A stretch of DNA of 64,000 nucleotides, taken from contig CAYXDO010000002.1 in assembly GCA_964463485.1 (NCBI GenBank), forward strand, positions 98,915-162,914, read 5' to 3'. The number at the start of each line of letters is the position of its first letter. Positions within the stretch are counted from its first letter, which is position 1. Position numbers and translations under genes: made by a program. The notes under the pieces are model-generated. The model did no database searches. It had not been told where the DNA came from and saw only the letters and a list, made by a program, of their open reading frames with translations. Below are positions 45,056 through 53,954 of the stretch, in pieces. This DNA comes from CAYXDO01 sp964463485 (GTDB taxonomy: Bacteria; Myxococcota; Kuafuiibacteriia; Kuafuiibacteriales; Kuafuiibacteriaceae).

Positions 45056-46606
45056 GTGCGATCGTGGCTCTGCTGGACGGGATTGCTCTTGCTGAGCTGT
45101 CGAGACGGCTCGGACCGGCCAGACCTCGGCACTGTCAGTCCCCGCGTAGATGCGGGTGTGCGCGACGCCGCGAGCCCCGATGCGACCGGTCCGGACGGCG
45201 GCTTCGAGCCCGGCGGCCGTGTCCTCCTGAAGGGAACGGTGGTGACACCCGACGAGGTCTACGAAGGCGAAGTGATGACCCAAGGCGCGTTCATCGTGTG
45301 CGCCGGCGCTGGCACGAGCTGCTCGTCGTCGGCCGAGGCCGCGGGCGCCACCGTGTTCGATACCGAGGGCGTGATCGCGCCCGGACTCATCGATACTCAC
45401 AATCATATTTTGTTCGACATCTTCGACGACGAAGACTGGCTCCCCTCGCGTAGCTACACGAATCACGACATGTGGCCTTCCGAGGAACGCTACGCCGCGA
45501 TGTTGGACGTCAAACAATGCCTCGAGGACGCCTCCCAAGGGAAGCCGGCTTGGTGCCCGGCGAAATACGACGGAGAGGGTGATCTCAAGTGCGAGCTGAA
45601 CAAATGGGGTGAGCTCAAGGGGCTGATCGCGGGCACGACCTCCATCGTGGGCCTGCCGGGCACGTCGGCGGCGTGTTTTGCGTCGCTCGCACGGTCCGTC
45701 GACTCTCCGCAGAACGGGCTCGGCCAGGACCGTATTCAGACGAGTGCGACATTTCCGCCGTCACGCTCGTCGGCCGACGGCGTCTGCGCGAACTTCGCCG
45801 ACGGAGACACGCGGGCCTACTTGGTTCACGCGGGAGAAGGCATCGACGCGAGCGCGCTGCGCGAATGGGATCAGCTGGGCTCGGCGAGCACTGACCCCGG
45901 CTGCCTCTATGACGCCAAGACGACGATCACCCATGGAACCGCCTTCACCTCGGCCCAGTTCGACGCGATGGCCGCGGCCGGCATGAAGCTGACGTGGTCG
46001 CCGGCCTCCAACGTGGCGTTGTACGGGACGACCACCGATATCCCTTCGGCCTTGTCTGCCGGGGTGACGGTGAGTCTCGCGCCGGACTGGTCGATGGGTG
46101 GGTCTCAGAACATGCTCGACGAGCTGAGGTTTGCCAACGGCTGGGACGACTCGGTTTGGGGAGACCAACTCAGCGCTCAGGATCTCATCGTGATGTCGAC
46201 CATCAACGCCGCCGCGGTCCTTGGCCTCGACGATCAACTGGGCCGCATCGCGGTGGGCATGCGTGCAGACCTCGCGGTCTTCGCGGGAGACCCCAGTCGA
46301 CCCTACGACGCCATCGTCAACGCGACGCCGCGAGACGTTCGGCTAGTCATGGTCGGCGGTGAGAGCTTGTTCGGTGACCTGAGCTTCGAGGGGGCTGCCC
46401 CGCTGTGGCCGGGCTGCGAGCACGTCGACATCTGCGGCGTCCAGAAATTCCTGTGCGCGGCGACGTGGGATACCGCGAACAAGTTGGATCAAACCTTTGA
46501 AGAGATTCAGGCCGCGCTCGAAGCGGCGCTCGTGGAGCTCGACCAAGTCACTCTCGACGACGGCTACAGCTTCGCGCCGCCGGCGCCCATCTTCAGGTGC
46601 CCGTAG
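45056..46606 (+). CDS. Exported amidohydrolase, probable lipoprotein
   Basis: Amidohydrolase-superfamily protein of 516 residues from GTG. Signal region RSWLCWTGLLLLSC with lipobox LLSC, then a short Asp/Pro linker. The fold starts with LKGTVVTPDEV, the metal-binding GLIDTHNHI (H115, H117), later TTITHGTAF with a His, SLAPDWSMGG with the conserved Asp, and the closing GRIAVGMRADLAVFAG. Two Cys-bearing insertions (LDVKQCLED, DGEGDLKCELN) suggest a disulphide outside the cytoplasm. Hydrolyses an amide or ring bond of unknown substrate. Confidence 0.85.
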   Translation: MRSWLCWTGLLLLSCRDGSDRPDLGTVSPRVDAGVRDAASPDATGPDGGFEPGGRVLLKGTVVTPDEVYEGEVMTQGAFIVCAGAGTSCSSSAEAAGATVFDTEGVIAPGLIDTHNHILFDIFDDEDWLPSRSYTNHDMWPSEERYAAMLDVKQCLEDASQGKPAWCPAKYDGEGDLKCELNKWGELKGLIAGTTSIVGLPGTSAACFASLARSVDSPQNGLGQDRIQTSATFPPSRSSADGVCANFADGDTRAYLVHAGEGIDASALREWDQLGSASTDPGCLYDAKTTITHGTAFTSAQFDAMAAAGMKLTWSPASNVALYGTTTDIPSALSAGVTVSLAPDWSMGGSQNMLDELRFANGWDDSVWGDQLSAQDLIVMSTINAAAVLGLDDQLGRIAVGMRADLAVFAGDPSRPYDAIVNATPRDVRLVMVGGESLFGDLSFEGAAPLWPGCEHVDICGVQKFLCAATWDTANKLDQTFEEIQAALEAALVELDQVTLDDGYSFAPPAPIFRCP

Positions 46607-47141
46607 GCGACGAGCACAGCGAGAGCTCGCAGCGCAGAACGAAGGAAGTCACCGGTTGCCACTCGAAGCCCCCGAAGCGCAACCGACCGTCGACGATCCT
46701 GGCCGGACCAGCCACGCGAGCCAAGTCGTCACATCCGAAGAGCACGAGGAACTCATCGGCGGTGCGCGTGGTCCCGTCCTCACAGCCCGAAAAAACTGGG
46801 CTCCGAGCGTCGGCGAAGCGTTCTTGATGAAGCGCGCGATAGTGATAGGAGCCGTCGTCGCGTAGCAATAACTCGCGAACGTCACAAGGATGCCCGACCG
46901 AGCAACAAGGGCTCGCTCGCCAGAGAGTACCTCGTCCGAGATCGAGCTCGTCGGAACCTGGAATCACTTCGGCTGATGGAGGCTCTCGCGGGGACACGTC
47001 GACCAACTCAGCGATCGACTCCGGCCGGACCGACCCCGGCGGGACTGACCCCGGCGGGACTGACTCCGGCCGGACCGACTCCGGCGGCACTGTGAGGTCG
47101 CACGAGCACAGCAGAGTCAGCCAGAGAGCCCGGAGTCGCAT
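46593..47141 (-). CDS. Hypothetical Cys-rich lipoprotein
   Basis: Predicted lipoprotein of 182 residues. MRLRALWLTLLCSC gives a lipobox (LCSC), followed by a repetitive Pro/Ser/Glu linker (PESVRPESVPPGSVPPGSVRPES). The mature part has six or more Cys (ASPCCSVGHPCDV, SGCEDGT, LFGCDDL, VLRCELSLCSS) and a lipocalin/META-like strand pattern (GSYHYRALHQERFADAR, GRLRFGGFEWQPVTSF). No family recognised. Its end overlaps the amidohydrolase end by 14 bases. The frame upstream of 47141 is open but lies in the divergent regulatory region. Confidence 0.6.
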   Translation of the reverse strand: MRLRALWLTLLCSCDLTVPPESVRPESVPPGSVPPGSVRPESIAELVDVSPREPPSAEVIPGSDELDLGRGTLWRASPCCSVGHPCDVRELLLRDDGSYHYRALHQERFADARSPVFSGCEDGTTRTADEFLVLFGCDDLARVAGPARIVDGRLRFGGFEWQPVTSFVLRCELSLCSSPTGT

Positions 47142-47220
47142 CGCGGCGGGTACAGCAAGAGCTGAGCCACTCAGCTCGTCGAGCTCGGGGGCTGAGAGTC
47201 TCGGGTTCGTACTCACGATC

Positions 47221-47273
47221 TCCGAAATTCGGATGCGACATCCGAAAATCGGAGCCTACGTCCGAAAATCGGA
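47221..47273. promoter_or_regulatory. Three palindromic operator-like sites at exact 20-base spacing
   Basis: TCCGAAATTCGGA (47221-47233), TCCGAAAATCGGA (47241-47253) and TCCGAAAATCGGA (47261-47273). Each is TCCGA-N3-TCGGA; the 7-base spacers (TGCGACA, GCCTACG) are unrelated to each other. In the third copy the arms extend to CGTCCGA/TCGGACG. The array lies between divergent genes, 14 bases before the ATG at 47287. Exact 20-base spacing puts sites about two helical turns apart on one DNA face, as for a cooperative dimeric regulator. Confidence 0.65.
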
Positions 47274-47286
47274 CGAACGCAGCTCG

Positions 47287-48342
47287 ATGGACCGCATGAG
47301 CGAGGGCGGCGACGAAGGCGGCGCCTCCGGGTTGCCCCAAACGGCGGCGCGCCAGGCCCCAGTTTCCCTTGGCGACCTCGCGAGCTTGATCCAAGATGGA
47401 TACGTGGACGCGCCGAAGGCCCCCGAGGCCCTCGACCCAGCACGGAGCCTCGAGCCCCGGTCCCCGGAGGCGGCCTCGGCCGCTCCGTCCGAGCTTGCGC
47501 CGCGAGAGGTTCACGCGGAGCCGGATTGGCCGCCCAAGCCTTCGGCGGTCGCTACGGTGCCGCACACGCCCTCGGCGCTGGAGCCTCCGCTTCGCGCGTT
47601 GGTGCCGGCCCCCTTCGGTGACTCCGCATTCGGAACCTATCTGGACGCGCTCAAGCGCGTGGGTCCCACGGTGCTGGGCGGACTGACCTTGGGTCCACCT
47701 GCGATGGCGGTGTTCGGCTTCGCCCTGTTCGGCCCGATCGGAGCGGTTGCCGCGGCGGCCGGCGCCAGCCTCGCCGGGATGTGGACGGTCCGGTCGGTCT
47801 CCCGCTCGTACAATCAGAGACTACTCGAAGACTTGAGGAGGAGGCTCGGCGCTCAGGGTGAGTTCGTCGGGGTGAGTCGACTCGAGACCAACGACAAGAA
47901 GACCTTGTCCGCCTCGGGTCGTGTCGATACCGATGACAACGCCGGATTTCTGACCCTCGACCCGGACCGAATCACGATTCGCCTCGAGCACGGCGCTCTG
48001 GAGATTCCTCGCGACAAGGTCGAGTCGCTCGAGCTCGTACCCGTCGAGGCTCACCCGAAGGCCCGCTACATTCGCATCGACCTCGAGGCGGACCCGACCA
48101 ATCCGAGCGGTTTTCTGGTCATGGCTCGCGGCGACGGGACGGCCAAAGGCAGCCGTGCCCCAACTCAGGCTCTCTACGAACGGCTCGTCGAATGGCACTT
48201 CGAGGGGCAGATGGCCTGGCTCGAGAATCGCGAGCGCGAGGAGTGGGAGAAGATCCTGCCTGCGACGGCGGGTGACGGCTCGGAGTCCGCCCGGGAGGCG
48301 CTGGAGCGACTCAGAAAATCGGTGCAAGGCGCAGACGGTTGA
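47287..48342 (+). CDS. Hypothetical membrane-hairpin protein
   Basis: Protein of 351 residues. The N-terminal 120 are Pro/Ala/Glu-rich and disordered. A hydrophobic hairpin follows (TVLGGLTLGPPAMAVFGFALFGPIGAVAAAAGASLAGMW, about 130-170), then a soluble beta-rich domain (FLTLDPDRITIRLEHGALEIPRDKVESLELVPV, RYIRIDLEADP, GFLVMARGDG) and C-terminal helices rich in Trp/Glu (LVEWHFEGQMAWLENREREEWEKI). The hairpin resembles the membrane hairpins of the kinases in this window, but there is no kinase domain. The start at 47287 (or ATG 47296) leaves the palindrome array outside the gene. Confidence 0.65.
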   Translation: MDRMSEGGDEGGASGLPQTAARQAPVSLGDLASLIQDGYVDAPKAPEALDPARSLEPRSPEAASAAPSELAPREVHAEPDWPPKPSAVATVPHTPSALEPPLRALVPAPFGDSAFGTYLDALKRVGPTVLGGLTLGPPAMAVFGFALFGPIGAVAAAAGASLAGMWTVRSVSRSYNQRLLEDLRRRLGAQGEFVGVSRLETNDKKTLSASGRVDTDDNAGFLTLDPDRITIRLEHGALEIPRDKVESLELVPVEAHPKARYIRIDLEADPTNPSGFLVMARGDGTAKGSRAPTQALYERLVEWHFEGQMAWLENREREEWEKILPATAGDGSESAREALERLRKSVQGADG

Positions 48343-48410
48343 GCTCGAGAGGTCAGCGAGGGCAGCAACCGCGGGGTTGCAAAGAAATCGAATCGCGATA
48401 GGCTGCCGAC

Positions 48411-48917
48411 ATGTCGCGCCGCGTTGCAGTGCTCGTTGGTCCTGAGTACGAAGATCTCGAAGTTTGGTATCCCAAGCTGAGGCTCGAGGAGGCTGGCTTC
48501 GACGTCAAGCTCGTGGGCCTCGGCGAAACGAGCTACCGCGGCAAGCATGGGTATCCGTGCCCGGTCGACGGAACCGTCGATGACTTTCCGGCCGACACGC
48601 TCGCCGGAATCGTGGCGCCGGGCGGTTGGGCTCCCGACAAGCTCCGGCGAGATCCAAAGGTCCTGGAGCTCGTGCGTCAGGTCGATCGATCGAAGAAGAT
48701 GGTCGCCACGATCTGTCACGGGCCCTGGATTCTGATCTCGGCGGGGATTCTGAGAGGCAGGCGACTCACCTCGACCGTCGGAATTCGGGACGACGTGACG
48801 AACGCTGGGGCCGAGTGGGTCGACGCGCCCGCGGTGATCGACGATAACCTCGTGAGCGCCAGGATTCCCAAGGACCTCCCCGCGTTTGGGCGAGCCATGC
48901 TCGAAGTGCTGGGCTAA
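48411..48917 (+). CDS. DJ-1/PfpI family protein
   Basis: Class I glutamine-amidotransferase-fold protein of 168 residues, the usual length for PfpI/YhbO. The nucleophile elbow is ATICHGPW with C102 and H103; other family marks are LVGPEYEDLEVWYPKLRLEEAG, with the conserved Glu, and GIVAPGGWAPDKLR. Such proteins are reported as proteases, glyoxalases or deglycases, and the activity cannot be decided from sequence. It converges on the giant peptidase/barrel gene. Confidence 0.93.
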   Translation: MSRRVAVLVGPEYEDLEVWYPKLRLEEAGFDVKLVGLGETSYRGKHGYPCPVDGTVDDFPADTLAGIVAPGGWAPDKLRRDPKVLELVRQVDRSKKMVATICHGPWILISAGILRGRRLTSTVGIRDDVTNAGAEWVDAPAVIDDNLVSARIPKDLPAFGRAMLEVLG

Positions 48918-48968
48918 CTCGCGAATTCGAGCTCGACTTCTCGGATTTTCGAGAGATGTGGCCGAGGC

Positions 48969-51962
48969 TCAGAGATATATCCAGGCCAAGCTCAGATTCG
49001 TCACCATCGAGCCGTCCCCTGGCAGCGGAGCTCCGATGTCGAGCGGCCAGGCGAAGTGAATGCGAAACGCGATGGGTCCGAAGCCGAGATTCAAACCCAC
49101 CACGGCGTCGAGGATGCGGCGGTCCCATAGACTCTCGACCTCGTCGGCCACACCGCCGAAGTCGATGGCCGCGATCCCTTCGATGTCCGGAAAGAAAGCC
49201 GTCCGCACGATGTCGTTCAACGGGAGCTGAAGCTCGATCGTCGAGTAGAGAAAGAATCGGCCCAGGAGCGCGCCGGGGTCGTCGAAGCTCACCCCCCTCA
49301 TCGTGTACTGACTGGCCAAGAGAAACGAGGGCGTCGCCCCCGACCCGATCGAGCCGCCCGCGGCCAACCGCCCGAACGCGTTCACTCGCCCGCCACCGAT
49401 CGACTGATATCGTTCTCCGTCGAACCTGAAGAGGGCGTACAGGTCCGAGGTGGCGGGCCTGAGTCCGAGCGATGACTCGAGCACCAACGACGTTCCGTCC
49501 ACGGGGCCCGTGAAGGGATAGTATCGGAGCGTGTTGTAGCCAGCTCGAAGCGTGACCTCCCCTTGCGCTCGAACGGTATCGTCCAGGAGGGTATCGGTCA
49601 GAACCCCTGACTCGGTGGACACCGAGGTCGGCGCCTCCACCGCGCCACCGCCCTGAAGCTCGGCGGCGAGGTGAAAGAAGCGGGAGAGCGGATGGTGAAC
49701 GAGCCCGCGTACGCCGAAGAATCGCTCGCCTCGAACGGCCAAGAACGACTCGTCGGGTTGACGGTCGTACCTGTACCGAAGCCACTGAAACGGTCCCACG
49801 CCCCACACCGTCCGCTTCGCCTCGTTCAGATAAATCAAGAATCCCTCGGTGAGATCGAAGCTGCCGGACACATTTACGCTGAGTATGACCTGATGATCCC
49901 GCAACAAGTCGCTCGCGGAAAGGTAGACCTGCCCGTAGAAGCCGCCAGCCCCGCCCCCCACGGCCGCAAAGAGCGCATCGGGTCGCCAATAGCCGATCTT
50001 CCAGGGATCGTAAGCGATGGCTGCGGCGATCGAGCGCTCGGGGATGGGTCTACGAGTTGCTTCCGTCGGCGTCGAGGTTCGCACACCCCGCTCGACCAAC
50101 TCGGACTTCGGGACCAACACGGGCCGCTGGCGGCCGGAGTGGTACAACAGCGCCCAAACCGCCCCGTCAGGTCCCGGACCCAGGTCGTACAGTCCGGTGT
50201 CGACGTCCGTCAGCCGAACCGTGCGACTGGGCTCGACCGAATGAATTTGAGCTCGGCCGGCTTCGTGAGCCGTCACCAAGATCCGCCCGTCGCTCGTCGC
50301 GTAGGGCCGCCCGAAGTCTCGACTCTCGAAAGCCAGGCGCTCGATCGCGGCGCTCCCCGTTCGAACGATGAATGGGTTGAAGCGACCATGCTCGGTTCGA
50401 TCGGAGGTGAAGACGATGCCGGCCGAACCCCAAGAGACTCCGCGCTCGGCGTGAGGGTCGTGAGTCAGCCGCCGGAGCCTCGGCTCGACCTCGTCGAGCT
50501 CGAGCACATAGAGGTCTCGCTCCCCAAACTCACTCAGCCCCACCAGCGCTAGACGAGTGCCATCCGGAGAGAACGCCGGAGAGAAGATCGACACGATGCC
50601 CGCCGATCTGAGCGACACCGACCACCGCGACCCGAGCTCCAGCTCCACCTCGACCGTTCCTTCGACAGTGGTCGTCGCGGAGTGAGTATACGGAACGATC
50701 CAAAGCACGTCCGCGCCCTCGGTCTCCGCCACGAAGGCGATCCGATCGCCGCTCATGCCGAACCCACCCCCCATGGGCGCGTGCAGCGACTCGGAGCCAG
50801 GTTCGCCGTCGCGGGCCACGACGACGGAGTCATTTGGGCTTCGATGGTCGAGCATTCGGAGCTCGCTGAGCCCATCGTTTGGGTCGACGGTGAGAAGTAG
50901 CAGCGTGTCCCCAAAGCTGGACATCGACACCACGATCTCGTCACCCACCGGGATTTTCGCCGGTACGAGTGTCTGAGTAGCCGACAGGAACTCGGCGAAG
51001 GTCCTGCGTTTGAGCCAGGCAGCGAACTTCGCCTCGATCGAGGCGCGAGACTGCTTGGTCACGCGCTCTACCAACTCATCGAAGTCGAGCACCCGCCCTC
51101 CGTCGAGCTCGTCGACCAGGCGTGGCGACTCGTTCAAGATCGACTGAAGAGTACCTTTGCCAAAGACCTCCTCGAGGAACACACATCGCACGTGCCCGAG
51201 CTCGTAAGACCACAACCCGCTCCCAGGTCGATCGTCGAAGAACTCGAGCATGACGTACCCCTCCTTGGCCATCGGATTGACGACCAAGTCCCGCGTGTGG
51301 ACGAGCGTCTCGTCCTCCAACTCTCCAGCTCCATAGTACTCCGCCAACCCTTCGATGAACCAGAGCGGCAGCTCCTCGAGCGGCGTGCCCGCGTCGTGCG
51401 CCCTGGCGACGTCCCGGACCTTCTGAATCGTGAACTGATGGGTCAGCTCGTGTCGCGACACTCGGGCGAAGAGTCGGTTGTCCCCCATGTACGGCAGCGT
51501 GAGGAGGAGATCTCGCGGGCTCGTGATACCCAAAATGCCCTCCTGGATCGGAAACAAGTTCGTCTCCGCAAACTCACGATACGACCCATACAGCACGTAT
51601 GGAAACCGTCTCGAGGGTTCATGATCGAACTCATCCGCGAGCTCGCGATATTGGTCGTCGATCACCTGCGCCGCTCGGCGAGCGATGGCTTCACCGCTCT
51701 CCGAAAAGAAGAGCCGCACCCCGCCGGCGACGGTCGAGGAACCGACCGCGAGCGTCGAGCCGGCCGCGAGATCGGGAAACTCGAGGTCGATGGTAGACCA
51801 CGCGGCGTCGTAGGTTCTCACCCTGCTCTGACCGGCGCGACGCGGCAGCACGAGGATCTGCGCCAGCGCCGAAGCGCTCGAGAGCAGGATCGTCGCTCCC
51901 GCGAGCATCTCGAGCACGGCGGCGAAGTCGAGCAGAGGACGAACCGACCTCGTTTCCGACAT
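48969..51962 (-). CDS. Fusion of HExxH peptidase, WD40-like propeller and outer-membrane barrel
   Basis: Exported protein of 997 residues starting MSETRSVRPLL. A signal peptide (AGATILLSSASALAQ) leads to a gluzincin-like peptidase domain: HELTHQF (H171, E172, H175) and, about 30 residues on, WFIEGLAEY with the third metal-ligand Glu. The middle is a TolB/PD40-type propeller (IFSPAFSPDGTRLALVG, GVSWGSAGIVFTSDRTEHGRFNPFIV). The last 330 residues have the strand pattern of an Omp85/BamA-like barrel and end in an aromatic-hydrophobic strand (MVTNLSLAWIYL). It would place a protease in the outer membrane. The upstream in-frame extension is less likely coding. Confidence 0.82.
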   Translation of the reverse strand: MSETRSVRPLLDFAAVLEMLAGATILLSSASALAQILVLPRRAGQSRVRTYDAAWSTIDLEFPDLAAGSTLAVGSSTVAGGVRLFFSESGEAIARRAAQVIDDQYRELADEFDHEPSRRFPYVLYGSYREFAETNLFPIQEGILGITSPRDLLLTLPYMGDNRLFARVSRHELTHQFTIQKVRDVARAHDAGTPLEELPLWFIEGLAEYYGAGELEDETLVHTRDLVVNPMAKEGYVMLEFFDDRPGSGLWSYELGHVRCVFLEEVFGKGTLQSILNESPRLVDELDGGRVLDFDELVERVTKQSRASIEAKFAAWLKRRTFAEFLSATQTLVPAKIPVGDEIVVSMSSFGDTLLLLTVDPNDGLSELRMLDHRSPNDSVVVARDGEPGSESLHAPMGGGFGMSGDRIAFVAETEGADVLWIVPYTHSATTTVEGTVEVELELGSRWSVSLRSAGIVSIFSPAFSPDGTRLALVGLSEFGERDLYVLELDEVEPRLRRLTHDPHAERGVSWGSAGIVFTSDRTEHGRFNPFIVRTGSAAIERLAFESRDFGRPYATSDGRILVTAHEAGRAQIHSVEPSRTVRLTDVDTGLYDLGPGPDGAVWALLYHSGRQRPVLVPKSELVERGVRTSTPTEATRRPIPERSIAAAIAYDPWKIGYWRPDALFAAVGGGAGGFYGQVYLSASDLLRDHQVILSVNVSGSFDLTEGFLIYLNEAKRTVWGVGPFQWLRYRYDRQPDESFLAVRGERFFGVRGLVHHPLSRFFHLAAELQGGGAVEAPTSVSTESGVLTDTLLDDTVRAQGEVTLRAGYNTLRYYPFTGPVDGTSLVLESSLGLRPATSDLYALFRFDGERYQSIGGGRVNAFGRLAAGGSIGSGATPSFLLASQYTMRGVSFDDPGALLGRFFLYSTIELQLPLNDIVRTAFFPDIEGIAAIDFGGVADEVESLWDRRILDAVVGLNLGFGPIAFRIHFAWPLDIGAPLPGDGSMVTNLSLAWIYL

Positions 51963-52120
51963 GGCGTTCGTTTCCTGCAAAGGCGACGCCAGTCCTGTGC
52001 GCACGGAAAGCGACGTCGTCGAAGAGTTCATTTGGAGCGAGTCCGCAGAGGATGCGGCCTGGAGCCCTCTGCCTGGATTGAGGCTTGGCAGGCGCGCTGG
52101 GGGCCGAGTAGGGTGGGGAG

Positions 52121-52768
52121 ATGGCGAGCGGGCTCGCGTACAGTTTGGCGTTGTGCGACGACAACCCAATGGCTGTCCGATCTCCGGGAATGACTCGGGC
52201 GTTCAGCGACGTCGTCAGGGCCAGCGAGCGGGCTGGTGTGGAGCTCGTGGTCGTCGGGGCGCTCGCACGCAACGTATATCTCACTCCCCGAACCACCGAC
52301 GACGCGGATTTCTTGGTCCGCTCTCTGGAGCAGGCGGCCAGAGTGATGGACGAGTCGAAGGACGACTTCGAACCAACCGAGGTCGAGCTCGTGACTCGAC
52401 TCGTTCACCGATCGACTGGCGCCAAGGTCGATCTCATCGTCGCTGAGTACGGCTTCGAGTTCGAAGGCATGGACGAAGCGCTGAAGCACAAGGTGCGGCG
52501 TCGGGCCGTCCGCGTGATGCCTGCAGATCACCTCGCAGCCATGAAGGTCGACGCGGCAGGCGACCCTCGTCGACCGCTCGACTTCGGAGAGGTCGTTCTA
52601 CTCTTTCTCGAAGGAGTCGCGCAGCCGGCGCATGTAGAAGCGCTGATTCGGCGCGACCTGCCATCTGCCTTGCCGACGCTCGAACGCATCCTCGCCGCTG
52701 TCGAGCGAGCGAAAAACGCAGCCCAGCGCCCTGCTCGTGGACGTTCGAAGGCGAAAGACGTCCCATAG
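52121..52768 (+). CDS. Nucleotidyltransferase-fold protein (AbiEii/MNT-like)
   Basis: Protein of 215 residues with the minimal nucleotidyltransferase core VVVGALARNVYLTPRTTDDADFLV: the Gly-rich turn and the D-x-D metal pair are present. Downstream KVDLIVAEYGFEFE supplies a third acidic strand, then MPADHLAAMKVDAAGDPRRPLDFGEV, a pattern shared with AbiEii-type toxins and DUF6036-like proteins. No antitoxin (AbiEi-like or HEPN) is adjacent, so a toxin role is not supported by context. Starts at 52121 or 52169 are possible. It starts 158 bases from the divergent peptidase/barrel gene. Confidence 0.75.
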   Translation: MASGLAYSLALCDDNPMAVRSPGMTRAFSDVVRASERAGVELVVVGALARNVYLTPRTTDDADFLVRSLEQAARVMDESKDDFEPTEVELVTRLVHRSTGAKVDLIVAEYGFEFEGMDEALKHKVRRRAVRVMPADHLAAMKVDAAGDPRRPLDFGEVVLLFLEGVAQPAHVEALIRRDLPSALPTLERILAAVERAKNAAQRPARGRSKAKDVP

Positions 52769-52937
52769 ATGCCCCTAGCGAAGTCCCGGGCACAGGAGGC
52801 ACGATCCCGATCGTTGAAGCCCAACCCATTGGTCCGCGCGGTCCCTCATGGTCCGCACGACAAGGATTCTACTCACGGAAGCTCGTCCCTCGACACAGCG
52901 CGTCGTTTCGTTCTATAGCCCCGCGAACGCCAAGCCC

Positions 52938-53942
52938 ATGAAGGACTTTCTCAATACCCAGGACTGGTCCATGGCCGAGTTGGATGGCCTGCTCGCTCGC
53001 GCCGCGGCGTTCAAGAAGGCGAAGCTCGGTCAGGAGCTCAGCGGCAAGTCCATCGCCTTGATGTTTTTCAACAACTCGTTGCGCACTCGCACGAGCTTCG
53101 AGATCGGCGCCTTTCAGCTCGGGGGACGTGCGGTCGTACTCTCCCCGGGCCGCGACGCCTGGCCGATCGAGTTCGATCGAGGCGTCGTCATGGACGCCGA
53201 GCCCGAGGAGCACATCTCCGAGGTCGCTCGGGTGCTCGGCCGCTACGTGGACTTGATCGGGGTGCGCGCGTTTCCGAAATTCAAGGACTGGTCGCTCGAT
53301 CGGGAAGACCGCGTGTTGAACGGGTTTGCCGAGCACTCTCCCGTGCCCGTCATCAACCTCGAGACCATTACTCATCCCTGCCAGGAGCTCGCCCACGCGA
53401 TGGCGCTTCGGGAGCACTTTGGGACGAACGATCTCCGGGGCAAGAAATACGTCCTGACTTGGACTTACCATCCGAAGCCGCTGAACACGGCGGTCGCCAA
53501 CTCGGCGCTCACGATCGCCACTCGGCTCGGCATGAGCGTCACGCTCTTGTGCCCCACTCCCGAGTATCTGTTGGACGAGCGGTATTTGAGCTGGGCCCAG
53601 AAAAACGTCGCCGAGAGCGGCGGCTCGCTCGAGATCTCCCATGACACCAAGAGTGCGTATCAGGGCGCCGACGTCGTGTACGCCAAGAGTTGGGGTGCGA
53701 TCCCGTACTTCGGACGGTGGGAAGCCGAAAAACCGATCCGGGACGCCCACCGCCATTTCATCGTCGACTCGGGAAAGATGGCCCTCACCAACGACGCCGT
53801 ATTCAGCCACTGTCTGCCCCTTCGCAGGAACGTCAAAGCCACCGACGCGGTGATGGACTCACCTCGGTGCCTCGCCATCCAGGAAGCGGAGAATCGGCTT
53901 CACGTGCAAAAAGCCATCATGGCTCGCCTCGTTCGACCCTGA
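52938..53942 (+). CDS. argF': N-acetylornithine carbamoyltransferase (argF')
   Basis: Makes N-acetyl-L-citrulline from N-acetylornithine and carbamoyl phosphate. The 334 residues follow the Xanthomonas enzyme closely: MKDFLNTQDW, SLRTRTSFEIGAFQLGG, DAWPIEFD with W75, MDAEPEEH with E90, LETITHPCQELAHA, TWTYHPKPLNTAVANSAL and HCLPLRRNVKATDAV with K300. By count these match W77, E92 and the carboxylated K302 of the Xanthomonas enzyme. Keeping Glu at the E92 position, which is Pro in the succinylornithine enzymes of Bacteroides, predicts acetylornithine as substrate. The start at MKDF is preferred to an ATG 90 bases upstream. First gene of the arginine operon. Confidence 0.95.
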   Translation: MKDFLNTQDWSMAELDGLLARAAAFKKAKLGQELSGKSIALMFFNNSLRTRTSFEIGAFQLGGRAVVLSPGRDAWPIEFDRGVVMDAEPEEHISEVARVLGRYVDLIGVRAFPKFKDWSLDREDRVLNGFAEHSPVPVINLETITHPCQELAHAMALREHFGTNDLRGKKYVLTWTYHPKPLNTAVANSALTIATRLGMSVTLLCPTPEYLLDERYLSWAQKNVAESGGSLEISHDTKSAYQGADVVYAKSWGAIPYFGRWEAEKPIRDAHRHFIVDSGKMALTNDAVFSHCLPLRRNVKATDAVMDSPRCLAIQEAENRLHVQKAIMARLVRP

Positions 53943-53954
53943 TTTGGAGCGTTC

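Noticed and set aside
48939..48954. Terminator between the PfpI and peptidase/barrel genes
   Set aside because: TCTCG-GATTTT-CGAGA makes a stem of only five pairs without a T-tract.
52121..52768. Toxin-antitoxin system
   Set aside because: The nucleotidyltransferase-like protein has no adjacent antitoxin or HEPN partner; only the fold is supported.
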